A stretch of DNA of 18,462 bases from an uncultured Oscillospiraceae bacterium (GTDB lineage Bacteria; Bacillota; Clostridia; Oscillospirales; Ruminococcaceae): positions 1 through 18,462 of the forward strand of contig CAJTSZ010000036.1 of assembly GCA_910578755.1 (NCBI GenBank), given 5' to 3'. A model generated the notes under the pieces. The model saw only the letters and a list, made by a program, of their open reading frames with translations. It was not told the origin of the DNA and did no database searches. How positions within the stretch are numbered: the first letter of the stretch is position 1; every line of letters begins with the position of its first letter. This document shows, piece after piece, positions 1-5,805 of the stretch. The translations under genes were made by a program, and so were the position numbers.

Positions 1-300
1 TCGCCCTCCCTGCCTCGTGCACAAAAAAATAGTTTCGCTTCACTCAACTATTTTTATTGTTTCACAATAAAAATTTGGTGTGCAGGCAGATTCGGGCTGT
101 TCGCCCTCCCTGCCTCGTGCACAAAAAAATAGTTTCGCTTCACTCAACTATTTTTATTGTTTCACAATAAAAATTTGGTGTGCAGGCAGATTCGGGCTGT
201 TCGCCCTCCCTGCCTCGTGCACAAAAAAATAGTTTCGCTTCACTCAACTATTTTTATTGTTTCACAATAAAAAGTTAATGTGCAAGCAGATGCGGGCAGT
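1..300. repeat. Three head-to-tail copies of a 100-bp hairpin-rich repeat
   Basis: Copies lie at 1-100, 101-200 and 201-300. The first two are identical. The third matches through its first 73 bases and then has six substitutions in its last 27, as expected for an array edge. Each unit holds a 10-bp inverted repeat AAAAATAGTT/AACTATTTTT (25-34/46-55) and an overlapping one, TTTTTATTGT/ACAATAAAAA (51-60/64-73). They share bases 51-55, so only one can form at a time. The junction between units can also fold, with GCAGGCAG pairing toward CTGCCTCGTGC around GGGC/GCCC. The array may continue beyond the window. No coding sequence is evident in it. Confidence 0.95.
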
Positions 301-323
301 TATCTATCATAAGTAACTGCCCG
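293..323. other. 10-bp stem-loop at the end of the repeat array
   Basis: CGGGCAGTTA (293-302) and TAACTGCCCG (314-323) form a perfect 10-bp inverted repeat with an 11-nt loop. It uses the diverged end of the third 100-bp copy. On the minus strand it lies 28 nt past the stop codon of the small membrane gene, so it could end that transcript. No T-tract follows, so a rho-independent terminator is not demonstrated. Confidence 0.55.
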
Positions 324-350
324 ACAAATGCTAATTTCGGATTTGGATGT

Positions 351-539
351 TTATGCTAACGTACTTACAACAATAGCAAGCGTACAAACGAATAATACTC
401 CTACACCAAATACGACTATCACTTTTTTTACCTTTTTATCTCCTTTAACAATCGTATCTATTCGATTAGAAAATAACAAACACACAATAGCTGCTATCAT
501 TAGCGGCACAGAAATTAACAACACAGAAATTTTTCCCAT
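351..539 (-). CDS. Small two-helix membrane protein, function unknown
   Basis: This encodes 62 residues. Two strongly hydrophobic stretches (about residues 6-23 and 40-61) flank a short basic linker containing KGDKKVKK, so two membrane spans with a charged loop between them are likely. The ATG has a strong ribosome binding site (AGGGGGGAAG) just upstream, and a promoter-like TTGACA with 17-bp spacing lies at 575-603. Both favour this frame over the overlapping plus-strand reading, which has neither. I do not recognise the family. It sits alone between a coiled-coil gene and the 100-bp repeat array. The size and topology would suit a membrane regulatory peptide or an orphan hypothetical; nothing in the sequence decides. 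Confidence 0.65.
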   Translation of the reverse strand: MGKISVLLISVPLMIAAIVCLLFSNRIDTIVKGDKKVKKVIVVFGVGVLFVCTLAIVVSTLA

Positions 540-574
540 ACTTCCCCCCTAATAACTTCCGATTTATTTAGTCA

Positions 575-603
575 ATTTTTAGTTTTAACCAGTAATTTGT
601 CAA
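575..603 (-). promoter_or_regulatory. Predicted promoter of the small membrane gene, with palindrome on the -35
   Basis: Reading the minus strand, a perfect TTGACA (603-598) is followed after 17 bp by AAAAAT (580-575), a weak -10. The -35 lies inside the inverted repeat GTAATTT/AAATTAC (592-598/602-608), which could be a repressor operator. The start codon is about 36 bp from the -10. Confidence 0.5.
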
Positions 604-665
604 ATTACCAGAGTTTATGGCAATAACCCGAAAGGTAAAAGGGACTTTTCTATTAGAGGATTTAC

Positions 666-1073
666 CTAAAAGGAGGAGACAGTTTTATTCTTTTGAAGGA
701 AAATTTCATAACAGTTTTGTGCGGTTACCACCTGAATTTCCTTTACCTGTACAGTTAAATCATCCACTTTTTTGCCAATAACATCCACAGCCTCGGAAAC
801 GACACCAACCGTTTCCCGAATGGTGCGGTCCAGGTTTTCCTCCAGCCTTTTTTGGCCTTCTTTCAGTTCTGCTACGTCGGTTTTTAAATTTGCTACATCG
901 GTTTTCAGTTCTGCTACATCGGTTTTCAGTTCTGCTACATCGGTTTTCAGTTCTGCTACGTCGGTTTTTAAGCCGGAAACATCTTCTTTTAACCCCGCAA
1001 TATCACCCTCCATACGGGACTGGCTTTCCATAACTTGCCCTAACATTTGCAGAATTTTTTCTTCGTTGCTCAT
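666..1073 (-). CDS. Coiled-coil protein with seven-residue tandem repeats, function unknown
   Basis: This encodes 135 residues from the ATG at 1073, chosen because AGGGAGG sits about 8 nt upstream. An in-frame extension to 1181 has no such site. After the start MSNEEKILQML the protein runs into repeated heptads of the form (E/G/N)LKTDVA (about residues 26-74) with hydrophobic residues at a/d-like positions, so a long parallel coiled coil is likely. A second helical region with IRETVGVVSEAVDVIGKKVDDL follows, then a short tail ending KTVSSF. There is no signal peptide or membrane span. Comparable heptad proteins occur in Firmicutes and phages, without a settled role; I assign none. The repeat unit can change length by unequal recombination without breaking the frame. 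Confidence 0.75.
   Translation of the reverse strand: MSNEEKILQMLGQVMESQSRMEGDIAGLKEDVSGLKTDVAELKTDVAELKTDVAELKTDVANLKTDVAELKEGQKRLEENLDRTIRETVGVVSEAVDVIGKKVDDLTVQVKEIQVVTAQNCYEIFLQKNKTVSSF
871..975 (-). repeat. Five 21-bp in-frame tandem units inside the coiled-coil gene
   Basis: Units begin at 871, 892, 913, 934 and 955 (plus-strand reading GCTACRTCGG...). Each encodes one heptad of the LKTDVA type. The three central units are nearly identical at the DNA level, including third codon positions, which points to recent duplication rather than old divergence. Confidence 0.9.
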
Positions 1074-1297
1074 AAAATAGCCTCCCTTCTTATAATTTGC
1101 ACGCCTGTTTAAACTATATAAAAACATTTGCCCTGCATTCGCTAATATATTAGTTTTATTGTAACATAAACCCTTTGGCATTGCAATTACCAGTTAGCGC
1201 TCCCTTGCTTGGCGAAGGGTAGTTTTACAGGATAGAAATAAAGTCCAGCGCCTATGGGTACTGCTGGCAGGCGTGTTCCTTTTTATTGAAGGAGAGA
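1074..1297. other. Intergenic region between sensor kinase and coiled-coil gene
   Basis: These 224 bp contain no gene I can support. They hold a perfect 12-bp palindrome CTAATATATTAG at 1142-1153, upstream of the coiled-coil gene, which could be an operator or simply AT-rich promoter DNA. I could not find a convincing -35/-10 pair. No strong terminator follows the kinase stop codon. Confidence 0.5.
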
Positions 1298-2617
1298 CTA
1301 TTTTATGTTAAGAAAAACATGGAAAGTGGCTCCTCCCCCTGGGGTATCGGTAACGGTTAGGCTTCCTTTATGCAAAGCCATAATTTCCTTTGCTACAGAT
1401 AACCCCAAACCATAGTGGTTTTTTTCTGTTCGGGAGGAGTCTCGCCGATAAAAACGGTCAAATATTCTTTTTTGTTCTTCACAGGGTATGCCAGGGCCAT
1501 TATCTGCCACTATAAGTTCCACGCTGTTCCTATTTTCCCGTGCCCCAAGTTCCACCTTGCCGCCCTTTGGGGTATAGCAGATGGCATTATCCACCAAAAT
1601 GGAAAGTACCTGCACAATGCGCTGCTTATCGCACAAGCATTTCGCAAGTACCTGCTCCGGCAGCGAAACCGTTAGGGAGATTCCTTTGCTGCGGGCCATA
1701 GGTTCAAAATTATCGCTGACAGTGAGCAGCAGTGTTTCCAGGTCTGTTTCTTCTTTTTGTATGCTCCAGGTGCGGCTGTCGGCGCTGGCCAGGGTGAGCA
1801 TATCCTCTATTAAGCGGGACATTCGGCAGCATTCTTCTGTAATATTATTGGCAAAATGGGCGGCAACCTCCTTATCGGCAGTAAGCACAGCCGAAATGCT
1901 GGACTGTATTACTGCTAAAGGGGAGCGCAGTTCATGGGACACTGCGGAAATAAACTGTATTTGCCTGCGCTGGTTTTCCACAATAGGGCGGATAGACCAG
2001 CCGGTAAAAAACCAGGCAAATACAACCAAGCCCACAACTGCTGCCATGCCAAAGAAGAAAAAGGCTGCCATTAAATTTTCAATTTCCCTTTGGCTTTCCT
2101 CCATAGATTTCACAACTGAAATACCAAGCCACCGGTTTTCCTCCACTGGGACAGTGGAAAGGTTTGCCCAATACTCCCGTTCTTCCCCAAAGGAGCTGGA
2201 TTTCAAAGTAAAGTAAACAGAATCCACCTCAACTGTGGAGGAAGGCATTTTCTCAAAGGTAAACTGGTATTCTTCCTTGCCTTTTTGTTTTACTTGAGCC
2301 ACCAGTTCCTGGCGGGTTTCGTGTTCCTCCGCCCCCTGGAACAGCAGGCTTTTCCCATTTTCCTCTATGGAAATAATTAGGCCATTATTTTTTTCTGTTT
2401 TGGAAAACCATTGATGGTCTATTAAAACCAACCCACTGGAAGATTGGCTTTGTATATAATAGGTTACTGTGTTCACATCGCTGCAAAAGGTGGTTTCTTC
2501 CCTGCGGGCAATATGTTTTCGCACAATAATAACAGAACAAACTGCCATAATAACAAGAATAATTGCCGTAACCGCCGCGCAGACAAAAGTGAGGCGCAGC
2601 CGCAAACGCTGTATCAT
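1298..2617 (-). CDS. Membrane sensor histidine kinase
   Basis: This encodes 439 residues of a classical HisKA/HATPase_c sensor. A first membrane span at about 9-32 and a second at about 183-207 enclose an extracytoplasmic sensing region of about 150 residues. The phosphoacceptor motif SHELRSPL places the histidine at 228. The ATP-binding domain shows the N box with N344, the G1 box ADNGPGIP (371-378), the F box around F386/F389 and the G2 box GLGLS (403-407). No clear HAMP domain is seen between the second span and the H box. The ATG overlaps the regulator's stop codon by four bases (ATGA), and GGAGGG lies just upstream, so translation is probably coupled. It should autophosphorylate and hand phosphate to the partner regulator. 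The signal is unknown, because the sensing domain resembles nothing I can name. Confidence 0.95.
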   Translation of the reverse strand: MIQRLRLRLTFVCAAVTAIILVIMAVCSVIIVRKHIARREETTFCSDVNTVTYYIQSQSSSGLVLIDHQWFSKTEKNNGLIISIEENGKSLLFQGAEEHETRQELVAQVKQKGKEEYQFTFEKMPSSTVEVDSVYFTLKSSSFGEEREYWANLSTVPVEENRWLGISVVKSMEESQREIENLMAAFFFFGMAAVVGLVVFAWFFTGWSIRPIVENQRRQIQFISAVSHELRSPLAVIQSSISAVLTADKEVAAHFANNITEECCRMSRLIEDMLTLASADSRTWSIQKEETDLETLLLTVSDNFEPMARSKGISLTVSLPEQVLAKCLCDKQRIVQVLSILVDNAICYTPKGGKVELGARENRNSVELIVADNGPGIPCEEQKRIFDRFYRRDSSRTEKNHYGLGLSVAKEIMALHKGSLTVTDTPGGGATFHVFLNIK

Positions 2618-3291
2618 ACGGATCCCTCCAGCCGGTAACCTACCCCGCGCACTGTTGTTAGCGAAAGGGAGCTGCCCACTTCCTTTAAACGGCGGCGCAG
2701 AAAATGGATATAATTATCCAAATTGCCCTCTTCCACCTCTGCATCCGGCCCCCACACATAGGAAAGCAGGGTTGCCCGGGGCAATGTTTGTTCCGGGTTT
2801 TTTAAAAAAGCCTCCAGCAGGCGTGTTTCCCGCTTGGAAAGACTGCATACCTTTTCCCCTTTTTTCAGTATGCTTTCATCGCTGTTTAGGGTAATGTCCC
2901 CCCAGGTAAAGCTTTGGGTGCTTCCCCATTGGTGAGGCCGCCGGCCCATGGCCCGCACCCGTGCCAGAAGCTCTTCAATGGCAAAGGGTTTGGGAAGATA
3001 ATCGTCAGCGCCGGCGTCCAGCCCCTCTACCTTTTGTTCAATGGTCCCCAGGGCAGTAAGCATAAGCACCGGCGTGGTTACCCCCATAGCCCGAGCCTTA
3101 CGGATGACAGCGACGCCGTCCATAACTGGGAGCATACGGTCCAGCAAAACTAAGTCGTGGGCCTGCTGGCAAAGCCAGCGGAGGCCGTCGTCCCCTTCGT
3201 AGCAAATATCCACTGTAAAACCCTGCTGCCGCAGTTGGTATTCCACCGCCTCGCACAGCTTTTTATCATCCTCTATTAGCAAAATGCGCAT
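2614..3291 (-). CDS. OmpR/PhoB-family response regulator
   Basis: This encodes 225 residues. The receiver domain (1-118) has the acidic pocket E7/D8/D9, phosphoacceptor D51 in VLLDRMLPVMDG, T79 and K101 in KPF. The C-terminal winged helix (about 126-223) ends with the family's RRRLKEVGSS...TTVRGVGYRL pattern. It is full length for the family. It is the first gene of a two-gene operon with the kinase and overlaps it by four bases. Upstream lie a putative -10 and three 10-bp direct repeats, the usual site architecture of this family, so autoregulation is likely. The ribosome binding site (GGGGGC) is modest. Which genes it controls cannot be read from this window. Confidence 0.95.
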   Translation of the reverse strand: MRILLIEDDKKLCEAVEYQLRQQGFTVDICYEGDDGLRWLCQQAHDLVLLDRMLPVMDGVAVIRKARAMGVTTPVLMLTALGTIEQKVEGLDAGADDYLPKPFAIEELLARVRAMGRRPHQWGSTQSFTWGDITLNSDESILKKGEKVCSLSKRETRLLEAFLKNPEQTLPRATLLSYVWGPDAEVEEGNLDNYIHFLRRRLKEVGSSLSLTTVRGVGYRLEGSV

Positions 3292-3318
3292 ATATTTGCC
3301 CCCATTTTATTACTGTAA

Positions 3319-3378
3319 ATTATAAAAAGTATAGCACGTTTTTCTTTAAAAAACCTCTAAAAACCTTTAAAAACTTGT
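3319..3378 (-). promoter_or_regulatory. Response-regulator promoter region with three 10-bp direct repeats
   Basis: On the minus strand a perfect TATAAT (3324-3319) lies about 28 bp before the regulator's ATG. Upstream are three consecutive 10-mers, in plus-strand reading AAAAACCTCT (3349-3358), AAAAACCTTT (3359-3368) and AAAAACTTGT (3369-3378). They cover the place where a -35 is expected, and no good -35 hexamer is present. This is what an activator-dependent promoter bound by a head-to-tail regulator dimer looks like. Confidence 0.6.
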
Positions 3379-3774
3379 GAGGATTTTGTTGGGACGGCTG
3401 CGGCGAGGGTATTTTCTTTTGGAAACGGGAACTGCTTTTGAAAGGCAACCATCGCTTAACAAGGGTAAACCCGCCTGCCGGCATCCCAGGCCTGCGGCGT
3501 TGGGATCTGCCCCTAAATAGGCGCTGGACTGCGTTCTCGGCTTTGGCGGGCGTCAGCCCGCCTGCACCCTGCGGCCTTGCCAGCCCCCATTTATGAACAC
3601 TGGCAGGTCCTTTGGAGTTTTTTGTGGAGCTGGCAGTTGGCCTTTTGCACCGCTATAGGTTTAGTATGTTGCAAAACTCCAAAAAAGCCATTACCGGGTG
3701 CTTTAACCTTGAAAAACCGTGTTAACCCTTGCCAAATGATGGAAGGGGTTTAGCTTACAAACCGGAAATTTTTT
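3379..3774. other. Gene-free structured region upstream of the two-component operon
   Basis: About 400 bp without an ORF or ribosome binding site I can support. It holds several inverted repeats: GGCGGGC/GCCCGCC (3545-3551/3556-3562, loop GTCA), ATCCCA/TGGGAT (about 3483-3506), and an 11-bp pair TTTGGAGTTTT/AAAACTCCAAA (3611-3621/3673-3683). That long pair competes with TTTTGC/GCAAAA (3643-3648/3671-3676). It lies past the rhodanese terminator and upstream of the regulator promoter, so a small RNA or gene remnant is possible but unproven. Confidence 0.5.
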
Positions 3775-3810
3775 GATAAAAAAGGGAGGCAGATGCCTCC
3801 CTTTTTTATT
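3775..3810. terminator. Strong bidirectional rho-independent terminator after the rhodanese gene
   Basis: GGGAGGC (3784-3790) and GCCTCCC (3795-3801) form a 7-bp GC-rich stem with a 4-nt loop. A-runs on one side and T-runs on the other give a U-tract in both directions. The rhodanese stop codon (3806-3808) sits in the flanking tract. Confidence 0.9.
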
Positions 3811-4108
3811 CCACTTCGCCCTTCCAGCTGGGGAAGCCGCCAATATTGCTGGCGTTGGGGTAGCCCAGTTTTTCTAAAAAGGCGCAGGCCTTTGCGCTGC
3901 GGCCGCCGCTTTGGCAGTACACCAAAAACCGGGTGTTCTTATCCGGGTATTTTGCACCAATGGCAGGCACTTGGTTCAGTGGGATGTTAATACTGCCCTT
4001 AATGTGGCCCTGGGCGTACTCGTCAGGCATTCTGACATCCAGCAGAACAAGGTCCTGTTCTTTGCTTAATAGTTCCTGCGCCTGGTCCATAGTCATTGTT
4101 TTGTTCAT
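3806..4108 (-). CDS. Single-domain rhodanese-like sulfurtransferase
   Basis: This encodes 100 residues from the ATG at 4108, preceded by AAGGAGG at about 8 nt. A longer in-frame start at 4159 lacks a site. The protein is one rhodanese domain: the substrate-pocket motif LLDVRMPDEYAQGHIKGSINIPL (about 22-44) is followed by the active-site loop YCQSGGRS with catalytic C65. It ends with the family's typical NIGGFPSWKGE. The loop length suits sulfur transfer rather than phosphate chemistry. Such proteins accept or deliver persulfide sulfur in the cytoplasm; the physiological partner is unknown. There is no signal peptide. It is followed at once by its own terminator and preceded by a structured intergenic element, so it is probably a monocistronic unit. 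Confidence 0.92.
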   Translation of the reverse strand: MNKTMTMDQAQELLSKEQDLVLLDVRMPDEYAQGHIKGSINIPLNQVPAIGAKYPDKNTRFLVYCQSGGRSAKACAFLEKLGYPNASNIGGFPSWKGEVE

Positions 4109-4130
4109 AAATAGTTCCTCCTTATGGTAT

Positions 4131-4220
4131 TGGTTATTATATTTCCAATGGCTCAACAATTTGCCCTGGCTGGGCCCCTTCCTTTGCGGGGCGCTTCAGC
4201 CCCAAACCCAGCCATTCCGC
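4131..4220 (-). repeat. Intergenic stem-loop element upstream of the rhodanese gene (second copy near 17.8 kb)
   Basis: On the minus strand TGGCTGGG (4174-4167 partner 4214-4207) pairs with CCCAGCCA. The enclosed loop holds a second hairpin, GGGGC/GCCCC (4188-4192/4199-4203). After the outer stem come 18 nt and then CATTGGAAATATAATA (4150-4135), identical over 16 nt to 17821-17836. The TATAAT within it may serve as a -10 for the rhodanese gene, but no good -35 is present. The element also separates proC from the rhodanese gene and may block read-through. Confidence 0.65.
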
Positions 4221-4244
4221 CTATGCTTCACAGTATAATATTTC

Positions 4245-5039
4245 CTACATTTCCCTTGCCTTTTTTGCGCAAACGGCCATGGCCTCCATTACAGCGCTGC
4301 GGAAGCCGTGGGCCTCCAAGGCAGCCACAGCTTCTATGGTGGTTCCTGCCGGAGAACACACCGCATCCTTTAAAGCGCCTGGGTGCAGGCCGGTTTCCAG
4401 CACCATTTTTGCGCTGCCGTAAACAGCCTGGGCCGCAAACTGGTAGGCCTTTGCCCTTGGCATCCCTTCCTTTACAGCGCCGTCGGCCATGGCCTCTATC
4501 ATCATATAAACATAGGCCGGTGAACTGCCGCTTACAGGGATAACTGCATTCATCATATATTCTTCAATTACTTCCGCTTTGCCAAAGCTGCTCATTAAGG
4601 CGCACACCCAGTCCAATTCTTCCTTAGTGACATTGCTGCTGCAGCAGACGGCTGTCATACCCTCTCCCACGGCGGACGGGGTATTGGGCATAGTGCGCGC
4701 CACCTTTACCTGTTTGCCAAAGGCCTCCTGCAGGCGGGCTAAGCTCCACCCTGGCGCAATGGTGATAATAATGGTGTGTTCTGTTACCTGGTCCTTAATT
4801 TCATCAATAACCTGGCTGTAAAATTGGGGCTTTACTGCCAAAACAACGCCATTGCACTGGGCTGTATCCCTGTTGTTTGCCGCGGTGCAAAAGCCATACT
4901 CCCTTGCTGCTTTCTGCAAAGCTTCCTGCCCCCGGCTGGAAACTAAAATTTCTTCCCCTTTTAGTATGCCCGAGGAAAGCATGCCGCCAATCATGGCCTT
5001 TGCCATATTTCCGCAGCCGATAAAACCTAATTTTTTCAT
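4245..5039 (-). CDS. proC: Pyrroline-5-carboxylate reductase
   Basis: This encodes 264 residues, the usual size for ProC, which reduces 1-pyrroline-5-carboxylate to proline with NAD(P)H in the last step of proline synthesis. The N-terminus has the dinucleotide-binding glycine motif GFIGCGNMA (5-13). The middle shows VVLAVKPQ and the conserved RTMPNTPSAVGEGM. The C-terminal dimerisation and substrate domain contains SGSSPAYVYMMIEAMADGAVKEG, which should include the pyrroline-binding residues, and the SPAGTTIEAVAALE block near the end. The ATG follows GGGAAG at 7 nt. It stands alone: neighbours on either side are separated by 130-160 bp with structured DNA. No proA/proB genes are in the window, so precursor supply is encoded elsewhere. 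Confidence 0.97.
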   Translation of the reverse strand: MKKLGFIGCGNMAKAMIGGMLSSGILKGEEILVSSRGQEALQKAAREYGFCTAANNRDTAQCNGVVLAVKPQFYSQVIDEIKDQVTEHTIIITIAPGWSLARLQEAFGKQVKVARTMPNTPSAVGEGMTAVCCSSNVTKEELDWVCALMSSFGKAEVIEEYMMNAVIPVSGSSPAYVYMMIEAMADGAVKEGMPRAKAYQFAAQAVYGSAKMVLETGLHPGALKDAVCSPAGTTIEAVAALEAHGFRSAVMEAMAVCAKKAREM

Positions 5040-5202
5040 GTGTTACTTCCCTTTCCATTATATTTTTACCTATGGCAAGTTTAGGAATAGTATACCACAA
5101 AATGAAAAAAAGCAAAAGAAGCGCCCAAAGAGAGGGGAAGAAACCTCTATTTAGTGAGGATACCCACTGAATAGGGGTTGGGCTGCGCAAAGGCGGAGGA
5201 AC

Positions 5203-5625
5203 CTACTCCCCTTTTGGGGTTACCGCGCGTTTTACTTGCAGCAGCAAAAGAACTAAGCTGGTACCAAGCAGAATATGCCCGATGCCGGCCATGCCGGAAA
5301 CAGCCGCATCCATGGCGGTGGACAATGGGGCGGCACTTACCTGAAGGATACCCCGGATAACCAACATGGCGGCAGTGAGGTTTAGGCCTGTATGGTATAC
5401 TGCCAGCACCCGCCCCGTTTTAGCATTGGTGAAAGAAAAGGCTTTTTCCAGCAGCAAAAGCAGCAGGAAAAACACCATACCCAACAAAAAATAGTGGGTA
5501 TGTACAACGGAAAGGATGGTTTTTGCGGCAAAACCGCTGAATCTGGTAAACTCCCGGTAAAACACACCCCCTGCCATGGCAAAAACGGCATACAGCAGCG
5601 CCGTGTTTATATAACGCTTCATCAT
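5203..5625 (-). CDS. DUF2871-type integral membrane protein
   Basis: This encodes 140 residues from the ATG at 5625, which has AGGAGG 7 nt upstream. The longer in-frame start at 5688 has none. Four hydrophobic segments are visible: about residues 6-22, 40-62, 75-93 and 104-130. The N-terminal pattern NTALLYAVFAMAGGVFYREFTRF followed by LSVVHTHYFLLGMVFFLLLLLLEK is, to my recognition, the DUF2871 signature. The family has no established function. The short VHTH motif at the start of helix 2 could bind a metal or haem, which is inference only. The tail is basic (VKRAVTPKGE). A hairpin 40 bp upstream could attenuate read-through from tyrS. Confidence 0.8.
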   Translation of the reverse strand: MMKRYINTALLYAVFAMAGGVFYREFTRFSGFAAKTILSVVHTHYFLLGMVFFLLLLLLEKAFSFTNAKTGRVLAVYHTGLNLTAAMLVIRGILQVSAAPLSTAMDAAVSGMAGIGHILLGTSLVLLLLQVKRAVTPKGE

Positions 5626-5661
5626 TTTGGTTCCTCCTATATTGAATGTTATGGCGGCAAT

Positions 5662-5710
5662 GAAAAACAGAAATTGAAACAGGAGCACCTGCTTGAATTT
5701 CTGTTTTTTT
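5662..5710. terminator. Long hairpin between tyrS and the DUF2871 gene
   Basis: CAGAAATT (5668-5675) and AATTTCTG (5696-5703) form a perfect outer stem, with CAGG/CCTG paired inside and only two mismatches over about 16 bp of stem. It is followed by seven Ts on the plus strand and by TTTTTC on the minus strand. In the direction of the genes here it would end or attenuate transcripts leaving tyrS before the DUF2871 gene. Confidence 0.75.
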
Positions 5711-5805
5711 ACTTTTTATCTGTTTGTAACAAAGGGCTTTCCTTGTTATTAGGCCCCGCAGTGCCGGCCCTACTCCGGCAAGGGGTGGATGGTATATTTT
5801 TACTG

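Noticed and set aside
1..300. Regular repeats resembling a CRISPR array
   Set aside because: The whole 100-bp unit repeats, including what would be spacers; there are no unique spacers and no cas genes nearby.
328..552. Plus-strand ORF over the small membrane gene
   Set aside because: Low-complexity composition, no ribosome binding site or promoter; the minus-strand frame has both.
1242..1255. 14-base AGTCCAGCGCCTAT shared in inverted orientation with 3517-3530
   Set aside because: About one such match is expected by chance in a window this long, and no extended alignment surrounds it; kept only as a weak hint of an intergenic repeat.
3454..3465. 12-base GCTTAACAAGGG also at 11347-11358
   Set aside because: Matches of this length are expected many times by chance in 18 kb searched on both strands.
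4109..4159. Longer rhodanese start at 4159
   Set aside because: It would read through the ribosome binding site and the shared intergenic element; no site precedes it.
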